From: Ignavibacteria bacterium UBA5771
GTDB taxonomy: Bacteria > Bacteroidota > Ignavibacteria > Kapaibacteriales > UBA2268
Assembly (NCBI GenBank): GCA_002418685.1
Contig: DIEP01000026.1
Coordinates: 1-18,075, forward strand
DNA length: 18,075 nucleotides
Reading direction: 5' to 3'
Shown here: piece after piece, positions 1-9,357 of the stretch
Numbering within the stretch: position 1 is the first letter of the stretch
How the letters are laid out: each line of letters opens with the position of its first letter
Translations under genes and position numbers: made by a program
Notes under the pieces: model-generated
Told to the model about the DNA's origin: nothing
Seen by the model: the letters and a program-made list of their open reading frames with translations, nothing else
Databases searched by the model: none

Positions 1-85
1 CAAAAGAGGGGAAAGATAAATTAGTGCATAAATATTATTTGCATTTATTTTTTCAGGAAATGGCGATGTGTCATTAGAAATGTCT
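1..85. other. Left-edge spacer, nothing assignable
   Basis: These bases lie downstream of the histidine kinase stop codon. No complete gene is visible. On the plus strand, frame 3 stays open from the window edge to a TAG at 75-77 (about 24 codons, ending in residues QEMAMCH). It could be the tail of a convergent gene, but the piece is too short to judge. On the minus strand a frame is open to the edge but has no ATG start. No terminator-like hairpin was seen. Confidence 0.3.
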
Positions 86-1342
86 TTACTTCTTTTCTGA
101 TAGTTTCATATCGATGGCGAAAGTTGTTCCTTTGCCTGGGGCGGTTTCTTTTACATATATTTTTGAATGATGATAATCTTCTACTATCTTTTTTGCAAGA
201 CTCAGTCCCAAGCCCCATCCTCGCTTTTTTGTTGAAAAACCGGGGATAAAGATATTTCTCTTGATCTTGTTTGTCATTCCTCTCCCATTGTCTTTCACAA
301 GAATACGAATTCTATTTCCCGGTCTTTCTTTAATTGAAACTTCGATTAGACCTTCTTTTTGCTCGATTGCATCTGCTGCATTTTTGAATAAATTTTCAAA
401 AACCCAACTAAAGAGATCAGCATTTAAATCAACAAAATAATCTTTTGGAATATCTCTTTTTATCTCGACTTTTTTTCCGAGGTGAGGAAGTCGCTTCTCG
501 AAATATTTAGAAACGTCTTCAATCAAATCGCTGATATTTGTGTGTGTCAGTTCAGCTTTTGAACCAATTTTGGAAAAACGTGTGGCAACAATATTCAGCC
601 TGTCAACATCCGTTTCCATTTCATCAATCATTTCTAATATTTCGCTATCACTTGTGCGATTTCTGAGAATTTCTAACCACGCTAAAAGACTTGATAAAGG
701 CGTTCCAAGTTGATGCGCAGCTTCTTTTGCCATTCCAATCCAGACCATTGATTCCTCATTCCTGCGGCTTGCAGAAAAGGCAATATATCCAATTCCAACG
801 AAAATCAAGATTATAACAGATGATATTACAGGGAAAAGTCGGAATTTATCAACCAGTGGTGAGTGAAAATAATAAAATTTTTGCAAAACTTTGCCCGCGC
901 TATCCACAATAGTGATTGGCGCATAAGAAGCTTTCATCTTCATAACAATCGACTGATATGCCTTACGCTTTTCAGGGTAAGAGAGATTTTTATTGACATT
1001 TATATTTGCTGAATAAATATCAAAATCTTCCAAAGGCACATCATTGCTATCTGTGATGATAATGGGAAAGTTAATTTGGGGAGTGATTTTCTCAAGAAAA
1101 AAGCTAAAATCTTCTATATTGGATGATGGATCCGAATAATGTTGGTAAATGTCTGTATAAAAATCAAGAAGCCCTTTCTCCCGCTTAATAATTTCTTGAA
1201 CAAGTGAATCGGTATAGAGAATTGAGCCAATTACAAAAAATAGAGCCAAAAGAATGAGACCTATCTTAATATACCATTTCGAAAAAGGAGAAATATTGAA
1301 TTTTAAAATCCTATTAAAATCAATGGAAGGGAGTGGTTTCAT
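86..1342 (-). CDS. Transmembrane sensor histidine kinase (no HAMP or receiver domain seen)
   Basis: This 418-residue inner-membrane protein should autophosphorylate on a histidine and pass the phosphate to a response regulator. Transmembrane segments are visible at about 25-46 and 168-190 and bracket a periplasmic sensor region of about 120 residues that I do not recognise. The HisKA H-box reads AKEAAHQLGTP, making His210 the likely phosphorylation site. The HATPase_c domain follows, with an N-box (ENLFKNAADA, 316-325), G1 box DNGRGM (351-356) and G2 box GWGLGL (375-380). All core catalytic motifs look intact. The second membrane segment runs almost directly into the H-box, with no room for a HAMP domain. 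The ATG overlaps the hisS stop codon as ATGA, so translation is probably coupled to hisS. No response regulator gene lies in the window, so its partner and signal are unknown. Confidence 0.93.
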   Translation of the reverse strand: MKPLPSIDFNRILKFNISPFSKWYIKIGLILLALFFVIGSILYTDSLVQEIIKREKGLLDFYTDIYQHYSDPSSNIEDFSFFLEKITPQINFPIIITDSNDVPLEDFDIYSANINVNKNLSYPEKRKAYQSIVMKMKASYAPITIVDSAGKVLQKFYYFHSPLVDKFRLFPVISSVIILIFVGIGYIAFSASRRNEESMVWIGMAKEAAHQLGTPLSSLLAWLEILRNRTSDSEILEMIDEMETDVDRLNIVATRFSKIGSKAELTHTNISDLIEDVSKYFEKRLPHLGKKVEIKRDIPKDYFVDLNADLFSWVFENLFKNAADAIEQKEGLIEVSIKERPGNRIRILVKDNGRGMTNKIKRNIFIPGFSTKKRGWGLGLSLAKKIVEDYHHSKIYVKETAPGKGTTFAIDMKLSEKK

Positions 1343-2592
1343 TTCTTGAAAGTCTTTTGTAAATTATCAAGTGTATAAACGATTTGCTCGCTTGTTTCCA
1401 TATTTTTTATTGCTACAGAATTATCTGCGAACTCCTGTTCACCAATAATTGCAGCATATTTCGATTGCACTTTATTTGCATCTCGCATTTGGGATTTGAA
1501 CGAGCGACGTGCAAGTTCAATAATAACCTTATAGCCATTTTCTCGTAATATATTTGCAACTTTGCGTGCAAAGCTCAGATAATCATTGCTTTGAATAACA
1601 ATATAGAAATCGATTTTGGACGGGAAGACAGGGATCAAAGCAGATTGCTCTAATATGAGCAATAGCCGTTCGATACCCATCGCAAAACCAACGGCAGGAG
1701 TAGGCTTTTCTCCCATTTGAGAAAATAGCTCATCGTATCTCCCACCACCCGCAAAGGAATCCTGCGAACCCAGTGCATTGCTTCGCAATTCAAATACAGT
1801 ATGCGAATAATAATCAAGTCCCCTAACAAGTTGCGGAGATATTTCATAATTTATCCCTGAGGACTTTAGCAATTCAAGTACTAATTCGAAATGGTCTCTG
1901 CTCTCAGAATCGAAGTAATCAAGGACTGATGGCGCATTGCTAATCACATCTTTTTCGGATGGATCTTTAGAATCAAGTATTCGGAGTGGATTCGATATCA
2001 AGCGTTGCTTACTTTCTTGAGAAAGATGTTCAATATTACTATTAAAATATTCAACGAGTGCCGATTTATAATTCTGCCTGCTAACTGAATTGCCGAGTGA
2101 ATTTATTAGCAATTGATAATCCTTGATACCAAAATCATTGATAATGCTTATTGCAAGGTCAATAATTTCTGCGTCTGCTTCGGGAAAAGGTGAGCCTATC
2201 AGTTCAGCACCATACTGATGAAATTGACGCAATCGCCCTTTTTGAGGACGCTCATATCTGAAAAATGGACCGAAATACCAGACTCGAATAATATTATGAA
2301 TTTGATTAAGATTATTTTGAATTATGGATCTGACAATCGCAGCAGTCATTTCAGGACGTAGTGTAATAGAATCGCCACCTTTATCGAGAAAAGTGTACAT
2401 TTCTTTATTAACAATATCGGTTTCTTCGCCTATACTACGCTTGAAAACTTCAGTTTTTTCAAAAATAGGAGTTCTGTATTCCTCGAATCCATATTTTTCT
2501 GAAGTTCTTTTTAAAATATCATAAACATAATGCCATTGCTGAATTTGGTCGGGAAGAATATCGCGAGTTCCCCGAATTGATTGTATTTTCAC
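1339..2592 (-). CDS. hisS: Histidyl-tRNA synthetase
   Basis: This cytoplasmic class II aminoacyl-tRNA synthetase charges tRNA-His with histidine using ATP. At 417 residues it has the usual bacterial length. The N-terminus IRGTRDILPDQ is typical of the family. Class II motif 2 is at 111-130 (FRYERP...RQFHQYGAE), the histidine-binding signature RGLDYYSHTVFE at 257-268, and motif 3 (GFAMGIERLL) at 302-311. The anticodon-binding domain fills about 325-417. The start is GTG at 2590-2592. It is preferred because an AAAGG Shine-Dalgarno lies 8 bases upstream and because the protein then begins where the family does. The gene follows the large secreted-protein gene by 5 bases and overlaps the kinase gene downstream, an unusual setting for hisS. 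Confidence 0.98.
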   Translation of the reverse strand: MKIQSIRGTRDILPDQIQQWHYVYDILKRTSEKYGFEEYRTPIFEKTEVFKRSIGEETDIVNKEMYTFLDKGGDSITLRPEMTAAIVRSIIQNNLNQIHNIIRVWYFGPFFRYERPQKGRLRQFHQYGAELIGSPFPEADAEIIDLAISIINDFGIKDYQLLINSLGNSVSRQNYKSALVEYFNSNIEHLSQESKQRLISNPLRILDSKDPSEKDVISNAPSVLDYFDSESRDHFELVLELLKSSGINYEISPQLVRGLDYYSHTVFELRSNALGSQDSFAGGGRYDELFSQMGEKPTPAVGFAMGIERLLLILEQSALIPVFPSKIDFYIVIQSNDYLSFARKVANILRENGYKVIIELARRSFKSQMRDANKVQSKYAAIIGEQEFADNSVAIKNMETSEQIVYTLDNLQKTFKK

Positions 2593-2597
2593 TATAA

Positions 2598-5500
2598 TTA
2601 CCTTTGAATAATTAAGCTTCGAGAGAGTCTCTGAGTTGGAGTTTCAAGAACATATCGATATACTCCATTTGGAAATTCATCAGAATTTATCGTAGCAGTG
2701 TAATCTCCTTTGCTTAAATTTTTATTTATTAATACTTTGATGGTTTTGCCAGTCAAATCGAGAATAGAAAGCTTCGTCCAACCGTTTTCTCGTAAAGAAA
2801 ATGTTATAGTGCTGACGCTTGTGATTGGATTGGGATAATTCTGATTTAAATATAATTTCCCAAAAGGATCAAATAATCGAGGACCACCTTCTGTGCAAAA
2901 GCCCGTAAGAGTAAATTTCCCCTCAGTTGTTGAGATTTTCACTTTGCCTTTTCCAATTGGAGACGCTTCATCCAATGAAAGTCTCGATAGCGAATCATTC
3001 CCAAGAGCTACCAAAAATCTAATTTTTGCAAGAATCGAATCGGGTCCAAAAGTAATAGGCAAATTGAGTTTCATTACTCGGTTTTCTTGGTCAAACCAAC
3101 TTGGATAATAATCAAGCGGTTCAAGCAAAGTTGAATTGAAACTCAAATAAACCTGCAAACCCGTGATTTGAGGACGTATTCCTTGCGATGATAGATTCCT
3201 AATATAAATTGGCAATTCAATCACATCGCCAGGGGACCCCGTTATATTGCCTGCTTCCAACGTTAAAGTGTCTATACGAGGCTTAATCCCTTCGCCAAGC
3301 AAACCAATTCTTAATGGAGAAAGAGTGCCTGTATGCTCAATCGTAAGAGTTCCATTATTAATTTCAATTGCAGATGGATTATACCGAATTTTTATACCTA
3401 CCGTTCCATTGGGTTTTAAGATCGTATTTGTAATATCTTCCAAAATAGAGAAATGTAGTGTATCGGGTTTTTGAACAGAAACACTTGTAATTTGCACATC
3501 AGACATACTTTTATTGACTATTAGCATATCAATTAACGTATCTTTTGAGTCGCCAATCTCGACCTGTCCAAAGTCTATCAAATTTGCATAAGAATACAAT
3601 CCTCTATCAATACCAATACCTGTGATAGGAGCGGAATAATATCCCGAAGGCGTTAATATTTTTATTGAATCAGTTATAAATCCCGCAGAATTAGGATGGA
3701 AGACTGCCGAGAGCGCAAGTGGAGTTAATGTGTCCAATATGAAAGGTGTCTGAATATCATTCAAAATCTGAAAATCCCCCGCTTGATTTACAAGTTGCAT
3801 CTCTCTTATTTCAAAATTAAAATCCGTCTTATTAACAAGGAAATTAGCAATTACAGAATCGCGTGAATCGTTAATTGGAGTTGAGGCAAATTCGATTGGT
3901 TTCATTTCGATTGCTATCGGTTTAATTCTGAATGGGCAATCAGTCGTATCCATTTGCAAAGCACGTTGCTCAAGGTTCCAAATTTTCGCTGTAAAATCCC
4001 ACGAAGCAGTCAATATTCTTTTCGCATCAAAATTGAATACAGCAGTTCTAATAGATTCAGTATGTTCTTGAATTATATGCGGAGGAACTTCATAACCACT
4101 ATTCGCATCCCATAATCGCACATTATCCTGCCCCGCTGAAAGAAATACTTCACCTGTTGAAGGTCCATTATAAAAAGACACGGAATTAATAACAATATTA
4201 TCCTCAAGCTTAGCATTATGTGTAATTGAAAATAATGTGTCTGCCAATAAAGCGGCGTAATTTCCCGATTTAACAGGAAAAATATAGACGCGTTTTGAAG
4301 CCAATGCAGTTACAGCAATTTTTGTCGCCATAGAATTATAAGTCGCATGTATTACATTCTCATAGCCACCAATTCGAGTATCATAAGTTTGAAATGGAGT
4401 TGTATTATTGTTTTGCCAATCCCAAACTTTAGCAATACCATCATTCCCCGCTGATAAGACATATTTATCATCAGGGCTAAATTCTGCATACCAAGTGACA
4501 CCACCAGGATTAGGATATGCCAATATCCGAGTTTTTTCACTTAAATCATTAGCATTAAGTATAGTAACACAACCTGTATTGCATGAAATTACAATATATT
4601 TATCGTCATTGCTGAAACGTGCTGAATGAATGTTTATGTCTGGATAATATTTATTATATAACATTGTTCCATTAACAACGTCCCACACAAAGACATTACC
4701 ATCTTCACCCGCTGAGACGGCTCTATCCCCTTTATTATTAAAAATTGCATAATTGACAGATCCGGAGTGACCAGTGAGAGTAAAGATTTTTTTCCCTGTA
4801 TTAGAATTCCATATCACAACTGTCTTATCAGAACTTGCAGTGATTGCCAGGGTTTCATCTTTATTGAAGAATGCAGTATTGACATCTGCTTTGTGTGGCA
4901 AATCCATTGTGCGTCCAACATTATTAGGCCACAATTGAACAATTCGTATTAAACAATCATCAGAAATAACATTTGGAACGGTCCATTTATAAACAAGATC
5001 GGTTAGATTTTTTGCAAGAGTATCCCATTTTTGTCCATTATTTGTTGAATACTCCAATTGAACCACATCTGACGGAAGCAGGCCAGTCCAACGAATCGAA
5101 AATGTATCGTTCGGAACAAGGGTCGAGCCACACTCAGGCGTAAGTAATTTCACAGTTCGATCAACGGGGGGAGTATTTGGAAAACCGCCCGTTATAAATA
5201 TTTCATTTCCCAGGCAAGCACTTGAAGTGATTTGCAGTGTTGTAAAAGTGATTGCAGAATCAGTCGGTTGAAAGCGTATTTTTAACGTGTGCGATTGATT
5301 TTGCCCGAGTGAAATTGGTGTTGTATTGCCTTGAATAATTGAAAATCGCGGGTCTTGTATATCAAATTTAGTTATAGTAATATCTGCATTAACTGCTGTT
5401 AAAATAATATCCAAATCTTTAAAAGAACCCGGAACAACCGATTTAAATCCAAGAAATTTGGGATTTGAAGTTAAAATCGGCTTTTGAAGATTAAGTATCT

Positions 5501-6410
5501 GATATTTAAATTTAACTTGTTCATTCTTTGATGGCAAATTTATTTCTGCCTCGTGAATATCACTGCAAGTGATATCATTATCCCAACTCATTTGCGATGG
5601 TTGAAAACCAAGAATCAAACTATAGAAATATTTGGAAATCAGAGATAGGTCAGTCTTTTCATCAATATTTTCAACATACCAACCTCCCGATTGCAGAGCT
5701 ATATCTTTCAAGTCGTTTCCAATTGGAGCGCCAATCACTCCAATAAACGCTTTGATATTTTGCGATTTGATGTCATCCAGTATTTTTTGTTTATTTATCA
5801 GAAGAGAGCCATCGGTGATAAGTATTAAATTTCGGGAATATTTAGCATTCTTCAAAATTTCGCTTGCACCCGCAGGTTTGTCGATAAATGCTTCATCAGG
5901 AACTGAACTTTCAGATGGTGTCATTGTTGCAAGAGAGTTAAGGATTTTAGATTTTGCAAAAGTAAAATCTTGATTTATATAATTTATTGCATCAAATGAA
6001 GTTAATGCAAGTTCAATTTTGCTTGAATCAATAAGAGAAGCAAATTTTTGAAAGAAATTTTTGCCAATCTGGAAGCGACTGCTTGGCTGCGGTAATGTTG
6101 TTTCAAGTCCCAAATCAAGTATTAAGTCAATAGAAGCATTCGCCAATAGATTTTGATTTGGATTAACATAATTGATATTATTTGGAACAACTCCGTTATC
6201 AAGCACTGCAAATATGCTTGCGTCATAATTTTGCAATGGATAATCTGCGTTCTTATCGAATACAAAGATCTCTGATTTTACATTTGGATAAGTTGATATA
6301 TCAAATCTATGTAATACTATACCTGATTGAGCAAAAGAGCAGTTAGAGACTGTAATTGTGGCAATCACATATACAAAAATAATCGAAAATATTTTGGAAT
6401 TCTTTATCAT
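2598..6410 (-). CDS. Secreted multidomain protein: vWA-like, Ig/ASH-like, WD40 propeller, cohesin-like, T9SS sorting domain
   Basis: The protein has 1270 residues and is probably exported and then anchored or released by type IX secretion. Segments in order: signal peptide 1-28 (cleavage after FAQ); a vWA-like fold at about 94-270, with core strands LILDLGLE (97-104) and ILITDGS (196-202); an ASH/choice-of-anchor-D-like domain at about 330-410; an Ig-like domain with the motif YSTNNGQKWDTL at about 418-495; some seven WD40-like blades at about 500-815 (for example VVIWN, VFVWD, AKVWD, VRLWD, AKIWN strand ends); two further ASH-like domains at about 840-935 and 938-1040; a cohesin-like domain at about 1045-1170; and a C-terminal sorting domain from LYLNQNYPNP (about 1187) to SLIIQR. 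The metal-site DxSxS of vWA is replaced by DLGLE, so normal metal binding is doubtful. It has its own promoter candidate upstream. The function is unknown; a surface or matrix binding role is inference. Confidence 0.85.
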   Translation of the reverse strand: MIKNSKIFSIIFVYVIATITVSNCSFAQSGIVLHRFDISTYPNVKSEIFVFDKNADYPLQNYDASIFAVLDNGVVPNNINYVNPNQNLLANASIDLILDLGLETTLPQPSSRFQIGKNFFQKFASLIDSSKIELALTSFDAINYINQDFTFAKSKILNSLATMTPSESSVPDEAFIDKPAGASEILKNAKYSRNLILITDGSLLINKQKILDDIKSQNIKAFIGVIGAPIGNDLKDIALQSGGWYVENIDEKTDLSLISKYFYSLILGFQPSQMSWDNDITCSDIHEAEINLPSKNEQVKFKYQILNLQKPILTSNPKFLGFKSVVPGSFKDLDIILTAVNADITITKFDIQDPRFSIIQGNTTPISLGQNQSHTLKIRFQPTDSAITFTTLQITSSACLGNEIFITGGFPNTPPVDRTVKLLTPECGSTLVPNDTFSIRWTGLLPSDVVQLEYSTNNGQKWDTLAKNLTDLVYKWTVPNVISDDCLIRIVQLWPNNVGRTMDLPHKADVNTAFFNKDETLAITASSDKTVVIWNSNTGKKIFTLTGHSGSVNYAIFNNKGDRAVSAGEDGNVFVWDVVNGTMLYNKYYPDINIHSARFSNDDKYIVISCNTGCVTILNANDLSEKTRILAYPNPGGVTWYAEFSPDDKYVLSAGNDGIAKVWDWQNNNTTPFQTYDTRIGGYENVIHATYNSMATKIAVTALASKRVYIFPVKSGNYAALLADTLFSITHNAKLEDNIVINSVSFYNGPSTGEVFLSAGQDNVRLWDANSGYEVPPHIIQEHTESIRTAVFNFDAKRILTASWDFTAKIWNLEQRALQMDTTDCPFRIKPIAIEMKPIEFASTPINDSRDSVIANFLVNKTDFNFEIREMQLVNQAGDFQILNDIQTPFILDTLTPLALSAVFHPNSAGFITDSIKILTPSGYYSAPITGIGIDRGLYSYANLIDFGQVEIGDSKDTLIDMLIVNKSMSDVQITSVSVQKPDTLHFSILEDITNTILKPNGTVGIKIRYNPSAIEINNGTLTIEHTGTLSPLRIGLLGEGIKPRIDTLTLEAGNITGSPGDVIELPIYIRNLSSQGIRPQITGLQVYLSFNSTLLEPLDYYPSWFDQENRVMKLNLPITFGPDSILAKIRFLVALGNDSLSRLSLDEASPIGKGKVKISTTEGKFTLTGFCTEGGPRLFDPFGKLYLNQNYPNPITSVSTITFSLRENGWTKLSILDLTGKTIKVLINKNLSKGDYTATINSDEFPNGVYRYVLETPTQRLSRSLIIQR
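2601..2605 (-). promoter_or_regulatory. hisS ribosome binding site inside the end of the upstream gene
   Basis: On the minus strand AAAGG covers the last two sense codons (CAA AGG) of the secreted WD40 protein, directly before its TAA. It sits 8 bases ahead of the GTG start of hisS. This placement supports the GTG start. It also suggests that ribosomes ending on the upstream gene help start hisS. Confidence 0.65.
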
Positions 6411-6427
6411 AGTTCCACCCCCAAATA

Positions 6428-6459
6428 CAAAATTATCAATAAGTTTTTAAATAATCAAA
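6428..6459 (-). promoter_or_regulatory. Bacteroidota-type promoter for the secreted WD40 gene
   Basis: Read on the minus strand, TTTG (6459-6456) and TAATTTTG (6435-6428) are separated by 20 bases. This matches the published Bacteroidota sigma-70-type pattern TTTG-N19-21-TAnnTTTG without mismatch. The -7 element ends 17 bases before the ATG, implying a short leader. It supports independent transcription of the WD40-hisS-kinase unit. Confidence 0.55.
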
Positions 6460-6461
6460 AA

Positions 6462-6591
6462 CTATACCATTTAAGAACATAAATATATTGTTTATTTGGA
6501 AATTGCGAATTGATAGTTAGGGATTTGGTCGCCAATCAGGTGAACGATGGTTAAAGCTCATTTTGTCTTTCGCGATGGCAGGCAATTGACA
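6462..6591. other. Spacer between the patatin and WD40 genes
   Basis: These bases follow the stop codon of the patatin-Omp85 gene and precede the promoter candidate of the WD40 gene. The part at about 6510-6590 is less AT-rich than a typical spacer here. I see no gene, no clear terminator hairpin and no repeat longer than the six-base pair CGATGG. Confidence 0.3.
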
Positions 6592-9357
6592 CTATAATCT
6601 AACTCCTAAACTGAAGTATTGGACGGGTTGTCCCCACATCACTTGATTTCGGTCAGTAAAAAAGAAGCTTTCGCCAATCCCTAAATTCAAAGGTCCGAAA
6701 GGTGTATCAATAGAAACTTTTGCACCTACTCCCTCCCGCAACGATGAGAGCTTAATTGTTTCAGGGATTAACCAAGTTCTGCCAACATTTAAATGTATAG
6801 AAAAATAAAATGCAAAGATGCTTTTTACAGGCAATTTATAACGATACGAAAGGAACGTATTAAAAATTTGTCTGCCTACCTCTTCATCTTCTCTCATTCC
6901 ATAGAAATCGTCCTCACCGCCCAAAAAAAACATCTCAGGCGAAGGGAGTGTTTTGTCAGCAGCTCCAATTAATAAGCCATAATTGAAAGTATTTCTCTCG
7001 CTAAATGTTTGTGTCCTTTGCACCTTAAAATAAATTTTTGAAAATGATATTTCTGCTGTTGGAACAAGATTTGTCTCAAGATAAGCATTGATGGTCATTC
7101 CATCAGTCGGATAATAGATCTGATTTTCTGTATCAAATAAAAAATTTACTTTAAATGTAGAAAGAAAATCAAAAGCAGGAAACGGAATTTCGGGTGTTAT
7201 TGCTCTTTGATATTCGAATCGTGTTGCAAAATCTAATTTGCCACTTTTTTCAATTTGCGAACCAACAGATAAAATTGTTCCATATCGCTCGAATTTTGTT
7301 TCATCATTTTGGACTCGATCGAATGTATTATCTGACTTGCTGATTACCTCAGAATAGTTAAAAACTTTCTTGCTATCCCAATAAGCGTTTGCTGAGGCTG
7401 TTAATTGAGTGGAGAAAAAGCGGGAATTTAAAATTTGTAGAGCAGAATGCAAATTTCTAAACCCACCAATAATTGAAATACTTCCTTGCAAACCAAGATT
7501 TAAAAGATTTTGGTCATAAAAATCGATATTACCTTGCAAATATCTTTCGTTATCAGCCCTTGCACCAATTTGGAAGACCTGATTGCCTTGCTCAACAACT
7601 TTGACTACAAAATTTAAATTATTTCGAGAATTTCTCTCGGGATTAATCTCCACATAAGTAAAATATCCCGTTGAATTGAGGTTTTCCCAACTCTTGCATG
7701 CTTTTACAGCATTGTAATAATTATTCTTTTTTATTAAAATTTCTCTATCAATCAGAAATTTCGATGTATGATAATTTCCAATAATTATAACAGAATCAAT
7801 TATTCCCGAATTGAAATAAAACGATACTTTACCATTTTCATCGATGTCAATATGCTCTATGGTTAAATATGAATAATTTAAATATCTTGCAAATTTCAAA
7901 ATTGTATCTGAAATTTGCGTGATCAAATCGCGAGTTATTAGTTGATTTTCAAATTTTTGCGTTAAACTATCTCCAAGTGTATTAAATTCCTCAAGTTCTG
8001 AATTTCTAATGTTAATGCTTTGCAAGCTTGGGACAGTCTTTGCAATAATTTTAATTGCAGAAGAATTATTATTGATGTTAATTTCTGAATAAATATCTTT
8101 CTCAATCAATTGGTTGATTTTTTCAATTAGAAAATAGTTGTCAATATTTTTATTTGATGAATCTTTGACACTGCTGAAGAAATTTTGCAATTTTATCGAA
8201 TCTGCCTTTGTAAATCCATATAACTCAATATTGTGTAAATTCTGAAAATTTGAAAAAATATTTATATTCGACTCCCTCAATTTTTGATTTTGCTCAAGCG
8301 CAATTCGCTCTTTTATATTTTCGATTATGCTATCTGCTGCCATCTCGCCAAGAGCAATCAAAGAGTCAATATGAGTATAATTCATATTGGACCACCTGCC
8401 GAGTTCAGGACGAATGATAAAATCTGCCTTTTTGAGTTCTTCATTGGAATATTTAATTATTTGGACGCTGACAATTTGATCGGCAACATTCCAAATATTA
8501 TTCAATTCTTCAGCATCATAAAGAGGTGATGAGACATCACAAGCAATGATAATATCGGGCGAAAACTCATTTAGAGCAACAGATACAGGAATATTTGCTT
8601 TGATACCACCATCAACTAACAAGTAATCTCCAATTTGAACGGGAATATGCCTCAGTGGAATGGTTGTGCTTGCTCTAACTGCTGTTGTTATATTTCCATT
8701 TCGTAAAGCAATTGTATTTCCCGAAATAATATCAGTAGCAACTGCTCGAAACGGTATTTTCAAACTGTCAAAATTGCCAAGTGATGGATAAATTGCATTG
8801 AAAAAATATTTATTTAATATTGAATTCAGCTTATTTGCAAAAGATAAACCTTCGGGAAGCGAAAGTTTCCAATCTTGGAAATGAAGATTAAGCAGGCTGC
8901 GTTCATTCAGCATTTTGCGGTCATAGATCATCTCCTTTCTATTTGGATTTTCGATAAGCTTATATATTTCTTCCCAATTTGTCGTATCAAAAATTTGTCT
9001 AATATCATTGGTAGTGTATCCCACCGAATATAAGCCACCTATAACAGCACCGATACTTGTCCCCACAATGTAGTCAATTGGAATATTTGCAGATTCAAGT
9101 TGCTTTAAAACGCCAATCAATGCGATACCACGCGCACCGCCACCGCTCAACACTAATGCAACTTTCGGTCTGTAAAAATCCGTGTTCGGGAGAAATGTAT
9201 TTTGAGAATCTATTAATTGAAGATTATGAAATTCGTTGACATTTTGAAATGGAGAAGACTGCCCATTAATTTTAAAATCATAAGCAAATCCCGAATAGTT
9301 AATAAGGCAAAAAAATGAGAGAAGGATAAATATTTTCTTATTTAATTGAAAATCCAT
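6592..9357 (-). CDS. Patatin-like phospholipase fused to POTRA-like segments and an Omp85 beta-barrel
   Basis: The 921-residue protein begins with a signal peptide (about 1-25, ending GFA). A patatin domain covers about 63-340, with oxyanion loop SGGGARG (71-77), nucleophile Ser101 in GTSIG (99-103) and catalytic Asp249 in DGG. So the Ser-Asp dyad is intact and lipid acyl hydrolase activity is likely. Three POTRA-like segments follow at about 374-442, 443-519 and 520-591. A BamA/TamA-like barrel runs from about 592 to the C-terminal strand YFSLGVRL. The layout resembles type Vd autotransporters such as PlpD, where the barrel displays the lipase at the outer membrane. The ATG at 9355-9357 is chosen over a TTG one codon earlier. 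It lies within the acylphosphatase gene, overlapping it by 20 bases, so the two are probably translated together. Substrate unknown. Confidence 0.92.
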   Translation of the reverse strand: MDFQLNKKIFILLSFFCLINYSGFAYDFKINGQSSPFQNVNEFHNLQLIDSQNTFLPNTDFYRPKVALVLSGGGARGIALIGVLKQLESANIPIDYIVGTSIGAVIGGLYSVGYTTNDIRQIFDTTNWEEIYKLIENPNRKEMIYDRKMLNERSLLNLHFQDWKLSLPEGLSFANKLNSILNKYFFNAIYPSLGNFDSLKIPFRAVATDIISGNTIALRNGNITTAVRASTTIPLRHIPVQIGDYLLVDGGIKANIPVSVALNEFSPDIIIACDVSSPLYDAEELNNIWNVADQIVSVQIIKYSNEELKKADFIIRPELGRWSNMNYTHIDSLIALGEMAADSIIENIKERIALEQNQKLRESNINIFSNFQNLHNIELYGFTKADSIKLQNFFSSVKDSSNKNIDNYFLIEKINQLIEKDIYSEININNNSSAIKIIAKTVPSLQSINIRNSELEEFNTLGDSLTQKFENQLITRDLITQISDTILKFARYLNYSYLTIEHIDIDENGKVSFYFNSGIIDSVIIIGNYHTSKFLIDREILIKKNNYYNAVKACKSWENLNSTGYFTYVEINPERNSRNNLNFVVKVVEQGNQVFQIGARADNERYLQGNIDFYDQNLLNLGLQGSISIIGGFRNLHSALQILNSRFFSTQLTASANAYWDSKKVFNYSEVISKSDNTFDRVQNDETKFERYGTILSVGSQIEKSGKLDFATRFEYQRAITPEIPFPAFDFLSTFKVNFLFDTENQIYYPTDGMTINAYLETNLVPTAEISFSKIYFKVQRTQTFSERNTFNYGLLIGAADKTLPSPEMFFLGGEDDFYGMREDEEVGRQIFNTFLSYRYKLPVKSIFAFYFSIHLNVGRTWLIPETIKLSSLREGVGAKVSIDTPFGPLNLGIGESFFFTDRNQVMWGQPVQYFSLGVRL

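Noticed and set aside
3..77. Open plus-strand frame at the left edge as the end of a convergent gene
   Set aside because: Only about 24 codons are visible and the residues match nothing I recognise, so it is noted in the spacer entry rather than called as a gene.
6510..6591. Small minus-strand reading frame (14 codons, MSFNHRSPDWRPNP) downstream of the patatin gene
   Set aside because: It is too short, has no ribosome binding site and no recognisable product; probably non-coding spacer.
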